64,000 nt of DNA from NCBI GenBank assembly GCA_045545175.1, contig JAZQAK010000006.1:30313-94312 (forward strand), in the 5' to 3' direction. Positions 32,319-39,774 of this stretch are shown here, piece by piece (the first letter of the stretch is position 1; every line of letters begins with the position of its first letter). The position numbers and the translations under genes are program-made. The notes under the pieces were generated by a model, which was given only the letters and a program-made list of their open reading frames with translations, did not search any database and was not told the origin of the DNA. Source of the DNA: RGIG6165 sp045545175 (GTDB taxonomy: Bacteria; Bacillota; Clostridia; Oscillospirales; Feifaniaceae).

Positions 32319-32497
32319 AAAACAGCAGTTGTCGGCAGACGCACTTTCGGGAAAACCCGTAGCGGCGGCTCTACAATGACAATACTGCTGTTCAAGATGG
32401 ATATACTGCAAGTGTCTTCGGGCAGCCTTGTACCTCCAGAATTAAACAGTATAACCTTCTTTGATTACAGTAAAACACAAAAGAAAAATGTTGTCAA
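32312..32497 (-). ncRNA. hairpin unit 8 (two-hairpin RNA) between yqxD and mrp
   Basis: Minus-strand promoter TTGACA (32492-32497), 17-bp spacer, TTTACT (32469-32474); start near 32462, directly behind the mrp terminator. First hairpin GGTTATACTG (32456-32447) with CAGTATATCC (32408-32399, one mismatch). Second hairpin AACAGCAGT (32392-32384) with ACTGCTGTT (32329-32321), extended by GACA/TGTC and enclosing CGGG-aaaa-CCCG, then a long T-run. Predicted RNA about 145 nt. Confidence 0.5.
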
Positions 32498-32500
32498 TAA

Positions 32501-32532
32501 AAAACCGCAATACATTGTACTGCGGTTTTTAT
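32501..32532 (-). terminator. mrp terminator
   Basis: CCGCAGTAC and GTATTGCGG pair around a short loop (one mismatch), with T-run on the minus strand. Confidence 0.8.
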
Positions 32533-32533
32533 T

Positions 32534-33358
32534 TTATAACATATCGTATATTTTGTTTGCGGCATCATCAAGCCAGCTGCCCTCGAAAAGTTCGATAAGG
32601 CCCTTGTCGCAACATGAAGCAACGGCAGGGTCCATAGGAATTTTGCCGAGCACCGGCAAGTCGAGTGCTTTTGCGGTTTCTTCGATATGACTTTCGCCAA
32701 ATACCTTTATCTGCTTACCGCAGTCGGGACATTCAACGTAACTCATATTCTCAACGATACCGAGAATCGGTATATTCATAAGCTTTGCCATATTGACAGC
32801 CTTTTCAACAATCATTGAAACAAGTTCCTGCGGTGAGGTTACGATAACGATTCCGTCAACGGGAATTGACTGGAACACCGTAAGAGGCACGTCACCCGTT
32901 CCGGGAGGCATATCAATAAACATACAGTCTATGTTTTTCCAGATAGTCTCAGTCCAGAACTGTTTTACGGTACCTGCAATAACGGGACCGCGCCAGATAA
33001 CAGGGTCTGTATCGTGGGGAAGAAGCAGATTAAGGGACATAATATCAATACCCGTCTTACTTCTGCAGGGGATAATGCCAAATTCGTTGGCAGTTGCCTT
33101 TTCGGTTATGCCGAAAGCCTTGGGGATAGACGGACCCGTTATATCAGCATCGAGAATGGCAACGTGCTTGTCCATTCGCTGAAGCAAAACGGAGAGCATC
33201 GAAGTGACGAGTGATTTTCCGACACCGCCCTTACCGCTGACAACGCCGATAACTTTTTTAACGGAACTCAGTTCATTTAAGTTTTCAAGCAAACTTTCGG
33301 GTTTTCTTGAATCACAGTTCTGAGAACAGTTTCCGCAATCGTGATTACATTCGCTCAA
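32534..33358 (-). CDS. Mrp/NBP35-like iron-sulfur cluster carrier ATPase
   Basis: P-loop ATPase that carries and transfers Fe-S clusters to apoproteins. The N-terminus has a cysteine cluster (MSECNHDCGNCSQNCDSRKP) as in eukaryotic NBP35. Deviant Walker A SGKGGVGKSLVTSMLSV at 41-57, then DADITGPSIPK, FIDMPPGTGDVPLT and a CPDC pair near residue 213 for the bridging cluster. Start by AAGGAGAT-type site. A consensus promoter lies upstream; monocistronic. Confidence 0.92.
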   Translation of the reverse strand: MSECNHDCGNCSQNCDSRKPESLLENLNELSSVKKVIGVVSGKGGVGKSLVTSMLSVLLQRMDKHVAILDADITGPSIPKAFGITEKATANEFGIIPCRSKTGIDIMSLNLLLPHDTDPVIWRGPVIAGTVKQFWTETIWKNIDCMFIDMPPGTGDVPLTVFQSIPVDGIVIVTSPQELVSMIVEKAVNMAKLMNIPILGIVENMSYVECPDCGKQIKVFGESHIEETAKALDLPVLGKIPMDPAVASCCDKGLIELFEGSWLDDAANKIYDML

Positions 33359-33391
33359 AGTTAAAATCTCCTTAATTTTTTTATTTATTAT

Positions 33392-33420
33392 AGTATAAAC
33401 TTATTTGCAAAAACTGTCAA
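33392..33420 (-). promoter_or_regulatory. mrp promoter
   Basis: Minus strand TTGACA (33415-33420), 17-bp spacer, TATACT (33392-33397). Confidence 0.7.
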
Positions 33421-33517
33421 ACATCTGCCAAAAGTTGACACAAATATTTTTTTACTTAATGTTCAAAATACTAATGTGCCGTGAAAAACGGCCTAAAATG
33501 AATCAGGAGATAATGAA

Positions 33518-33679
33518 ATGGAAAACAAATCAGCTAAGGCTATTCTTAACCAGTATAAGACTGAAGCTGCTGCAGAAATGGGCGTAGATCTTTCAAGCCC
33601 CGAGCTTAAGGCAAGAGATGCAGGCAGAGTAGGCGGTCAGATGGTTAAGACTATGATTTCAAGAGTTACAGGTAAGTAA
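33518..33679 (+). CDS. alpha/beta-type small acid-soluble spore protein
   Basis: A 53-residue SASP that coats spore DNA and protects it from UV and heat. ILNQYKTEAAAEMGVDLSS is followed by ARDAGRVGGQMVKTMISR, matching the two helices of the family (L...K.E.A.E.GV ... G.VGG.M...). It is shorter than most but complete. GGAGA lies 9 bp before the ATG. An AATACTA at 33467-33473 resembles a sigma-G -10, with a poor -35. The protein is direct evidence that the organism forms spores. Confidence 0.85.
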   Translation: MENKSAKAILNQYKTEAAAEMGVDLSSPELKARDAGRVGGQMVKTMISRVTGK

Positions 33680-33692
33680 ATTTTGAAATGAT

Positions 33693-33724
33693 AAAAAGAG
33701 GCGTAATTTATACGCCTCTTTTTT
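33693..33724 (+). terminator. terminator after SASP gene
   Basis: AAGAGGCGTA-attta-TACGCCTCTT followed by a T-run. Confidence 0.85.
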
Positions 33725-33747
33725 CATATGATTCTATGGGTGATAAA

Positions 33748-34164
33748 ATGAAAAAAGTCTTTATCTGTATATGTGTTCTTCTATGTCTTTCGGCATGCGG
33801 GAAAAAAGAGTTTTCGGGAACCGTTACGGCACAAAGTGCATCACCGCTCTACGGCTGGACCGATTATCTCAAAGTTACGTACGAAGACGGCGAAATAGTT
33901 GCCGCCGAATACGATGCCTTCGATTTTGAGGGAATCAAGAAATCTGAGTACGGTGAAAATTACGGTATGCCGTATCAGCCGTCTGAGTGGCAACCGCTTA
34001 TTGCGCAGAGCGTGGTTGATGCCAAAACGTCCGAAAATATGATGCCCGTAAGCGGGGCAACCCGTTCGAGCAAACAGTGTAAAAAACTTCTTGCCGCTAT
34101 TGAGCAAGCTGTTAAAAGAGGGGAGACCGATGAAGTGATAAAGGTTGAATATCAATTTGAATGA
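33748..34164 (+). CDS. lipoprotein with FMN-binding-like domain
   Basis: A 138-residue lipoprotein: signal KKVFICICVLLCLSAC, then a small domain with LKVTYEDGEIVAAEYDAFD and VSGATRSSKQCKKLLAAIEQ. The D...SGATxSS segment matches the site where ApbE attaches FMN covalently to a threonine in RnfG/NqrC-like domains. It may therefore be a secreted flavoprotein in extracellular electron transfer, although no apbE or rnf gene is near. The ATG at 33748 is chosen behind GGGTGA; upstream codons overlap the terminator. Confidence 0.75.
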   Translation: MKKVFICICVLLCLSACGKKEFSGTVTAQSASPLYGWTDYLKVTYEDGEIVAAEYDAFDFEGIKKSEYGENYGMPYQPSEWQPLIAQSVVDAKTSENMMPVSGATRSSKQCKKLLAAIEQAVKRGETDEVIKVEYQFE

Positions 34165-34523
34165 ATCGAACTTTCGGGAAGGTTGATGTCAGGCAGATCA
34201 AGAGGATTCATATGAAGCGATTTTGTTGCTGCTTTTACAATCTCCTTTAAAGTGGGGTATATTGCCTTGTAGCTTGAAAGATGTACTGCCTTTTTGTCAT
34301 CTTCATCATAGGTGAAGGCACTTTCAAGAATTATTGAAACAAGAAAATCTACCGATTTTTCGGCACGTACTTCAACAGTCGTATAACATACGGCTGTTTT
34401 TTTATTTTCTTTGAAATTTACTTTGTGATTGAGTGTCGTGTTGAGTTTAACACTCGTACTCGGGGCAATGTGGTTTTTTACCGTGAAATCAAGCACCCTA
34501 AAACCTTTTAAGCATAATATCAT
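34152..34523 (-). CDS. SecB-like protein (solitary)
   Basis: A 123-residue protein resembling the SecB fold: DFLVSIILESAFTYDEDDKK, then AVHLSSYKAIYPTLKEIVKA and MNPLDLPDINLPE, parallel to SecB's GxF...L.PY....V...A...PL.LP. Unlike the copy at 8776, no toxin-antitoxin pair accompanies it. Its 3' end overlaps the lipoprotein gene tail to tail by 13 bp. Candidate role: export or folding chaperone. The family call is moderate because the identity is low. Confidence 0.55.
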   Translation of the reverse strand: MILCLKGFRVLDFTVKNHIAPSTSVKLNTTLNHKVNFKENKKTAVCYTTVEVRAEKSVDFLVSIILESAFTYDEDDKKAVHLSSYKAIYPTLKEIVKAATKSLHMNPLDLPDINLPESSIHSN

Positions 34524-34638
34524 ATCTGCACCTCTGTTTGTTTCTTGAGCCTATTATAACATAAATAAAGAGAAATGTCACACTTTGCATGCAATTATCC
34601 ATAAAATGGGGTGATACCGTTTAAGAAAGGAGAACATT

Positions 34639-34851
34639 ATGAGAAACAGATACAGAACCAATAGTTGCAGACGTGATATGAATATGGTGAAACCTGCAAC
34701 TAACGGCGGTTGTGCAGAACTTCCGCTTGCGATAGCATCGGTTCCCATGCAGAAGTGGAGATCTCTCTACGAGCCCTGCGAGGCACTTTATGCAGGAACA
34801 ATTTTTTCGGAACTCAATCTTCCGTACCGTATGGGAGGCTACAGAAAATGA
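34639..34851 (+). CDS. cotJA: spore coat protein CotJA
   Basis: A 70-residue CotJA: PLAIASVPMQKWRSLYEPCE, then ALYAGTIFSELNLPY are the family core. It is a component of the spore inner coat laid down with CotJC. GAAAGGAGA ribosome site. Its stop overlaps the cotJB start (ATGA). Confidence 0.9.
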   Translation: MRNRYRTNSCRRDMNMVKPATNGGCAELPLAIASVPMQKWRSLYEPCEALYAGTIFSELNLPYRMGGYRK

Positions 34852-35102
34852 CGAAACGCAGAATGATGATGCAGAAAGTGCAGGAATATTCGTTTGCAGC
34901 TCACGATGCAAGTCTTTTCCTTGACACACATCCGGGCAACAAGCAGGCACTTGCTTATTATAAAAAAATGAGCGCTCTTGCAGAACAGGCAAAAGTGGAA
35001 TATGAGCGTAATTTCGGCCCGATAACCAAGCCGAAGGGCGACAACGAATACGAGAGATGGGTATGGGCTGAAACGCCGTTCCCGTGGAATTTGGAGGGCT
35101 GA
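34848..35102 (+). CDS. cotJB: spore coat protein CotJB
   Basis: An 84-residue CotJB: MQKVQEYSFAAHDASLFLDT, HPGNKQALAYYKKM and a PFPWNLEG end. The ATG at 34848 is chosen because it overlaps the cotJA stop; longer upstream frames read through cotJA. It lies 4 bp before cotJC. Confidence 0.9.
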   Translation: MTKRRMMMQKVQEYSFAAHDASLFLDTHPGNKQALAYYKKMSALAEQAKVEYERNFGPITKPKGDNEYERWVWAETPFPWNLEG

Positions 35103-35106
35103 GTGT

Positions 35107-35703
35107 ATGTGGAGTTATGAGAAAAAATTACAGTATCCTATAAAAGTAAACCGCCCTGACGTAAGGGCGGCAAAGGTTATCATCTCGCAGTACGGTGGAC
35201 CTGACGGCGAGCTCGGGGCATCACTGAGATACCTTTCACAGAGATTCTATATGCCGTACAACGATATTGCTGCAGTGCTTACAGATATCGGCACGGAAGA
35301 ACTTGCTCACATGGAAATGGTGTGCACGCTTGTAACTCAGCTTACAAAAGGACTGAGTATTGAAGAAATCAAAAAGGGCGGTTTTGACACTTATTTTGTA
35401 GACCATACACTTGGCGTATGGCCGCAGGCAGCAAGCGGAATGCCGTACGAAACGGATATGTTTGCCGTAAAGGGAGATCCGATTGCCGATCTTACGGAAG
35501 ACCTCGCAGCAGAGCAGAAGGCGAGAGTGACGTACGATAATATTCTTCTTCTGGTTGATGATCCTGATGTTAAAGACACGATAAAATTCCTTCGTGCGAG
35601 GGAAATTGCACACTTCCAGCGTTTCGGTGAAGCACTTGAAAGAGTGAAAGAGCGTCTTAACTGCAAGAATTTCTACTACGTCAACCCCGGCTATCCCGGA
35701 TAA
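35107..35703 (+). CDS. cotJC: spore coat CotJC, manganese catalase family
   Basis: A 198-residue ferritin-like protein of the manganese catalase family. Dimanganese ligands lie in ELGASLRYLSQRF (Glu), TEELAHMEMV (Glu, His), EDLAAEQKARVTYDNI (Glu) and REIAHFQRFGEAL (Glu, His). It may detoxify peroxide at the spore surface. Last gene of cotJABC, followed by a terminator. It is transcribed in the mother cell in Bacillus. Confidence 0.92.
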   Translation: MWSYEKKLQYPIKVNRPDVRAAKVIISQYGGPDGELGASLRYLSQRFYMPYNDIAAVLTDIGTEELAHMEMVCTLVTQLTKGLSIEEIKKGGFDTYFVDHTLGVWPQAASGMPYETDMFAVKGDPIADLTEDLAAEQKARVTYDNILLLVDDPDVKDTIKFLRAREIAHFQRFGEALERVKERLNCKNFYYVNPGYPG

Positions 35704-35735
35704 CAAAAACAGAGGGTTTACACCCTCTGTTTTTG
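35704..35735. terminator. terminator after cotJC
   Basis: ACAGAGGGT-ttac-ACCCTCTGT with flanking A-run and T-run. Confidence 0.85.
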
Positions 35736-35757
35736 TTATATACACATATTAAAAGTG

Positions 35758-36318
35758 CTATTTCAACTTCAATCCTTCGTTGAATGCTTTGCCGACAACG
35801 TCGCCAAGCTTGCGGTAAGTGTAATGTATCGGATCATATGTTATAGGACTGAATTTGTTCAAGTCAATTTTACCGTTTTGGTCAAGTATTCTTTCGTCGG
35901 CACAGACGTTTATGATTTCACCCACAAGTCTGCAGGTTTCTTCATCGTAACTGATAAGTTTACATTCAAGTGCCATAGGCAATTCATCGAAAAGGGGAGC
36001 GTTAACAAACTCACTCTTTGTAACGTGCCAACCTGTTTTTGATATTTTATCAGGCTCTTTGTTTCCCGAAGCAATACCAACATAGTCGCAGGCAACAATG
36101 TTTTCTGCATCTGCAATACTTACGGTGAATGCACCTGTTTTTACAACGTTCTTTGCAGTCTTGTGCCCGTCATCAACGCAGATTGAAATCTGTGTTTCCT
36201 CACTAATGCCACCCCAGGCAGCATTCATTGCATTAGGTTTTCCGTTTTCGTCATACGTGCCGATAATAAGCACCGGCATCGGATATAAAATGGCTTTCGC
36301 TCCAAAATTCTTTCTCAT
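35758..36318 (-). CDS. flavin reductase family protein
   Basis: A FMN-binding split-barrel protein of about 186 residues: KAILYPMPVLIIGTYDENGK, PNAMNAAWGG, VKTGAFTVSIADAENI and KISKTGWHVTKSEFVNAPL are characteristic. Likely an NAD(P)H:flavin oxidoreductase or FMN-binding partner. The start at 36318 (GGAG nine bases upstream, ATGA overlap with the preceding gene) is preferred to 36333. Last gene of a three-gene minus-strand operon. Confidence 0.85.
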   Translation of the reverse strand: MRKNFGAKAILYPMPVLIIGTYDENGKPNAMNAAWGGISEETQISICVDDGHKTAKNVVKTGAFTVSIADAENIVACDYVGIASGNKEPDKISKTGWHVTKSEFVNAPLFDELPMALECKLISYDEETCRLVGEIINVCADERILDQNGKIDLNKFSPITYDPIHYTYRKLGDVVGKAFNEGLKLK

Positions 36319-36665
36319 ATTTTTTCGCTCCATTCAGTTTCCTTAAATCCTACCAAAACAAAGTCATTGCCAATTACAAGCGGACGCTTCACAAGCATTC
36401 CGTCTGTGGCAAGAAGCTTTAACTGTTCTTCTTCGGACATCGCGGGAAGCTTGTCTTTAAGTGCAAAAGACTTATACAAAAGTCCCGAAGTGTTAAAGAA
36501 TTTTTTGAGTGGCAGTCCACTCATTTTATACCAGGCAGTCAATTCTTCCAAACTTGGATTTTCTTCTTTTATATCACGGAGTTCATATTCGATTTTGTTG
36601 TCATCAAGCCACTTTTTCGCCTTCTGACAAGTTGTACATTTTGGATAACAAATATATTTAATCAT
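36315..36665 (-). CDS. ArsC/Spx-family thioredoxin-fold protein
   Basis: A 116-residue ArsC-like protein: MIKYICYPKCTTCQKAKKWL with a CxxC pair, IKEENPSLEELTAW, KKFFNTSG and DGMLVKRPLVIGNDFVLVGF. It resembles the YffB/Spx group more than true arsenate reductases; reductase or transcription-factor-like function cannot be told from sequence alone. The start at 36665 follows GGTGATT; longer frames run into the preceding methyltransferase gene. Confidence 0.82.
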   Translation of the reverse strand: MIKYICYPKCTTCQKAKKWLDDNKIEYELRDIKEENPSLEELTAWYKMSGLPLKKFFNTSGLLYKSFALKDKLPAMSEEEQLKLLATDGMLVKRPLVIGNDFVLVGFKETEWSEKI

Positions 36666-36670
36666 TTTAA

Positions 36671-37336
36671 TCACCATAAAAAAGGAATTAGTTTGTATTT
36701 GACTTTTTTCTTGTATTCGGTGTAGCCGACAAGTTCTTTTTCGAGATACGCTTCTTCGTGGCGGATGCGGTTTGCGATTATAAACGGGTAGGGGAGAAAT
36801 ACCGCAAATGACCACCACGAGCCGAGAATAATCGGCATTGTTAAAAACAAAAGCAGGGTAGAGGTGTACATAGGATGACGCACGATGCTATAAAGCCCCG
36901 TGTCAATGACAACCTGATTTTCCTGCACCTCAACCGTTCGGGAGAGATATGTGTTTTCACGCATAACCTCGGCATAAAGAAGATATGCAATCAAAAATAT
37001 TACGAGTGAGGTTGTTACAACGCTTTTCGGAACGTGACTCCAACTGTATCTGAAATCAAGTCCTGCAATTATAAACCCTGTGACAAACATAACCGCACTC
37101 AATTTGAGGATAACGCCTTGCTCTTTCTGCTTTTCTTTTGCGCTTAGACGGCGTCTTAAAAGGTCGGGATTTTTAACAAGCATAACAATGCCTGCAATAA
37201 ACATCGGGACGAACAGTATGCCGATTAAAATCCACCCGTTAGTATAAGAAAACGTGCCGGCAGGCAGAAAAAGCAACAGAAAAGTCAGTATGACACCTGT
37301 CGTGAATTTGGTTATTGCCTGAAAAAACAGTTTCAT
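36671..37336 (-). CDS. isoprenylcysteine carboxyl methyltransferase-like membrane protein
   Basis: A 221-residue membrane protein with about five hydrophobic helices (GVILTFLLLFLPAGTF, ILIGILFVPMFIAGIVML and others). The ICMT signature is VIDTGLYSIVRHPMYTSTLL and RIRHEEAYLEKELVGYTEYK. The family methylates small hydrophobic substrates at the membrane; the bacterial substrate is unknown. An AGGAGG site precedes the ATG. It is followed after 5 bp by the ArsC-like gene. Confidence 0.85.
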   Translation of the reverse strand: MKLFFQAITKFTTGVILTFLLLFLPAGTFSYTNGWILIGILFVPMFIAGIVMLVKNPDLLRRRLSAKEKQKEQGVILKLSAVMFVTGFIIAGLDFRYSWSHVPKSVVTTSLVIFLIAYLLYAEVMRENTYLSRTVEVQENQVVIDTGLYSIVRHPMYTSTLLLFLTMPIILGSWWSFAVFLPYPFIIANRIRHEEAYLEKELVGYTEYKKKVKYKLIPFLW

Positions 37337-37348
37337 TTTACCTCCTTC

Positions 37349-37378
37349 TAAGGTATAGCTTAACGTGCCGTCATCACA
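37349..37378 (-). repeat. shuffled fragment of the PAS gene
   Basis: TTAACGTGCCGTCATC and AGACGTCCTTGTTTT here are the same two strings found 30 bp further apart inside the PAS gene (37902-37953). This non-coding gap therefore holds a duplicated fragment with an internal deletion. Confidence 0.55.
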
Positions 37379-37402
37379 GACGTCCTTGTTTTTAACTGCG
37401 AA

Positions 37403-37810
37403 TTACTCTTTGTGTCCGTGGCAGTTTCCGCCGCAACCGTGTTCACCGCAGGTGTGACCTTCGCTATGTTCGTGGTCGTGATGGTCACACTTTGCATCGG
37501 GGTCGTATGCGAGAGTATCGTTAAGATAAGCTTCAACAGCTTTGTCGGCATTACCGCAGACGCCGCCAAACAGTTTAATTCCTGCCTGAGCGAGTGCCAT
37601 CTGTGCACCGCCGCCGATACCTCCGCAGATAAGTACGTCGACATCCAACGCAGAGAGCATACTTGCAAGAGCACCGTGTCCGCTGCCGTTTGTATCTACC
37701 ACTTCTGATGAAACGATTTTACCGTTTTCGGCTTCGTATACCTTAAACTGTTTTGTGTGTCCAAAGTGTCCAAAGATTTCTCCGTTTTCATAAGTTACTG
37801 CAATTTTCAT
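37403..37810 (-). CDS. NifX/NifB-C-like iron-molybdenum-cofactor-binding family protein with metal-rich tail
   Basis: A 135-residue protein of the dinitrogenase iron-molybdenum cofactor biosynthesis family: MKIAVTYENGEIFGHFGHTK, FKVYEAENGKIV, DVLICGGIGGGAQMALAQAG and GVCGNADKAVEAYL. In anaerobes without nitrogenase these proteins bind Fe-S or Mo/Cu clusters. The last 30 residues are unusually rich in His and Cys (CDHHDHEHSEGH, CGEHGCGGNCHGH), a clear metal-binding tail. Same operon as the PAS gene 24 bp upstream. Confidence 0.85.
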   Translation of the reverse strand: MKIAVTYENGEIFGHFGHTKQFKVYEAENGKIVSSEVVDTNGSGHGALASMLSALDVDVLICGGIGGGAQMALAQAGIKLFGGVCGNADKAVEAYLNDTLAYDPDAKCDHHDHEHSEGHTCGEHGCGGNCHGHKE

Positions 37811-37833
37811 AGTAGTTTGTCTCCTTTTTAAAT

Positions 37834-38193
37834 TTATTTTTTAGGCTGATAAAGACCTACAGTTTCTTTGTTTCTGTATTCGTGTTTTTCGTAATAACCG
37901 ATTAACGTGCCGTCATCGTCACGAAGGGCAACCATATAGACGTCCTTGTTTTCCTCTTCGTTGCGATATGTGTATATGATGTTGTTGTCGTTACTTTCTT
38001 TAAACCAATTGATAACCTTGTCGATCATTTCGTTTGCCTTTGGGGGATGACAGTCTTTTATGTTGCCACCCGTCAAATCCTTGTGATAGTGCTTTTTTGC
38101 ACAGGGATTCATATAGACGATGATATCGTTCATATCACAAACCACAATGGGAGCCCTGTCCTGCTCAAGTATGCTTTTAAATAGTTTTAACAT
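37834..38193 (-). CDS. single-domain PAS protein
   Basis: A 119-residue stand-alone PAS fold: PIVVCDMNDIIVYMNPCAKK, HYHKDLTGGNIKDCHPPKAN, YTYRNEEENKDVYMVALRDD and GTLIGYYEKHEYR. The CHP segment and the overall pattern resemble the PAS domain of DUF438 hemerythrin-type sensors, which bind heme or Fe. There is no output domain. It is cotranscribed with the metal-rich NifX-like protein, so a shared redox or metal role is plausible. Confidence 0.75.
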   Translation of the reverse strand: MLKLFKSILEQDRAPIVVCDMNDIIVYMNPCAKKHYHKDLTGGNIKDCHPPKANEMIDKVINWFKESNDNNIIYTYRNEEENKDVYMVALRDDDGTLIGYYEKHEYRNKETVGLYQPKK

Positions 38194-38242
38194 CTTATTT
38201 CTCCGCTCTTATTTACTTTATTCAATCTGAAGTGCTGATTAA

Positions 38243-38272
38243 ATTATATCATATTTAACGTATCGTATTCAA
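38243..38272 (-). promoter_or_regulatory. promoter of the PAS/NifX-like operon
   Basis: Minus strand TTGAAT (38267-38272), 18-bp spacer, TATAAT (38243-38248). Confidence 0.55.
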
Positions 38273-38280
38273 TGTAAATA

Positions 38281-38313
38281 GAAAACAGAGGGTGAAACCC
38301 TCTGTTTTTGTTA
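38281..38313 (-). terminator. terminator after trkH
   Basis: ACAGAGGGT-gaa-ACCCTCTGT with T-run, just past the trkH stop on the minus strand. It has the same stem as the cotJC terminator. Confidence 0.8.
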
Positions 38314-38315
38314 TC

Positions 38316-39758
38316 TTACTTGTTTGACCAGGTTGAAGGGATAAAGGTAAGAATGAGGGGGAATATTTCAAGTCTTCCGAGAAGCATTGCAAATGACAAC
38401 ACTATTTTTGAAAGAGGTGAATATCCCGCATAGGACGAGGTGGGTCCTACAAGTGAAAGACCCGGGCCGATGTTGTTGAAGCAAGCCGCCGTTGCACTGA
38501 AATTTGTTTCGATATCAAAGGATTCAAAACACAAAATAAGAAATATCAGCGCAAAACACAGCATATATACCACAAAATAATTTGCCACGCTTGAAAGCGT
38601 TTCGTCTTCAACTTTTTTACCCTCAAACTTTATCGTGCTTACAGAACGGGGGTGAAGCATATGGTGTAACTGCTGTCTAACTCTTTTTATGAGAAGCATA
38701 AGACGGGACACTTTAAGACCGCCGCCCGTTGAACCTGCAGATGCACCGATAAACATAAGTAAAAGGAGTATGCATTTTGAAAACGTGGGCCAGAGGTCAA
38801 AGTCTGTTGTTGCATAACCCGTCGTCGTTATTATCGATGATACCTGGAAAGCTGAATCTTTGATTGCGGTTGCAATATTACTGTACATCGGCAGGATATT
38901 AAAGGTGATTAAAACGACGCTGACCAGTATTATGCCGAGGTATGTCCAGAGTTCGCTGCTTTGAAGGATTGAACGGACCTTTTTTGTTATCATCAGATAA
39001 TAGATGTTAAAATTGACACCGAACAATACCATAAATATCGTAATTACCCATTGCATATATGGTGTGTAGCCCGCAATACTGTCGGCTTTTATGCCAAAAC
39101 CGCCCGTACCTGCCGTGCCGAACGAGTGAAGAAGACTGTCGAAAAACGGCATACCGCCTGCTAAAAGCAAGATAATTTCAATAACGGTCATTACTATATA
39201 TATAAGGTACAATATTTTTGCCGTGTCTTTTGCCCTCGGAACAAGTTTGCCGATGACGGGACCGGGCATTTCCGCCCTCATAAGATGAATTGAACGGTCG
39301 GATATGTTGGGTATAATTGCCATTACGAATACGAGAACACCCATACCGCCTATCCAGTGAGTGAAACTGCGCCAGAATAAAAGACCTTTACTCATCGCCT
39401 CAACGTTTGTCAGTATTGACGCACCCGTTGTGGTAAATCCGCTTACCGTTTCAAAAAAAGCATCTACGTAGGAGGGGATTTCACCGCTTAAGTAGAAGGG
39501 GAGTGCGCCGATTGCCGAAACGATTATCCATGAGAGAGCAACTATTGCAAAACCTTCTTTTGCATAAATTACGTTGTCTTTAGTACGGCATATTAAAGTG
39601 GCTGCTCCGCCAACGGCAAGAGCAATAAGTATTGAGATGACCAGATGTTTTGCAACCGATTCACCATAGTATAAAGCTGCAATGAGAGGCAGCACGAGAA
39701 GTGCCGCTTCTGCCATAACCATCTGACCAACCGTATAAAAAACCATTTTGCGATTCAT
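38316..39758 (-). CDS. trkH: Trk potassium uptake channel subunit TrkH
   Basis: A 480-residue K+ channel subunit with about ten membrane helices. Four pore-loop repeats carry filter-like TTTGAS (near 117), GTAGTGGFG (near 215), STGGGLKVS and NNIGPGLS. The HWIGGMGVLVFVMAI helix is a family hallmark. It needs TrkA, encoded directly upstream (17 bp). Physiological role: K+ uptake under turgor or pH stress. Confidence 0.93.
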   Translation of the reverse strand: MNRKMVFYTVGQMVMAEAALLVLPLIAALYYGESVAKHLVISILIALAVGGAATLICRTKDNVIYAKEGFAIVALSWIIVSAIGALPFYLSGEIPSYVDAFFETVSGFTTTGASILTNVEAMSKGLLFWRSFTHWIGGMGVLVFVMAIIPNISDRSIHLMRAEMPGPVIGKLVPRAKDTAKILYLIYIVMTVIEIILLLAGGMPFFDSLLHSFGTAGTGGFGIKADSIAGYTPYMQWVITIFMVLFGVNFNIYYLMITKKVRSILQSSELWTYLGIILVSVVLITFNILPMYSNIATAIKDSAFQVSSIITTTGYATTDFDLWPTFSKCILLLLMFIGASAGSTGGGLKVSRLMLLIKRVRQQLHHMLHPRSVSTIKFEGKKVEDETLSSVANYFVVYMLCFALIFLILCFESFDIETNFSATAACFNNIGPGLSLVGPTSSYAGYSPLSKIVLSFAMLLGRLEIFPLILTFIPSTWSNK

Positions 39759-39774
39759 TTTATATTCCTGCCTT

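Noticed and set aside
33441..33473. sigma-G promoter before the SASP gene
   Set aside because: The -10-like AATACTA is good, but no acceptable -35 lies at 17-18 bp; mentioned only in the gene entry.
33405..33587. 60-codon frame overlapping the SASP gene start
   Set aside because: It ends inside the clearly recognisable SASP gene in another frame and has no ribosome site.
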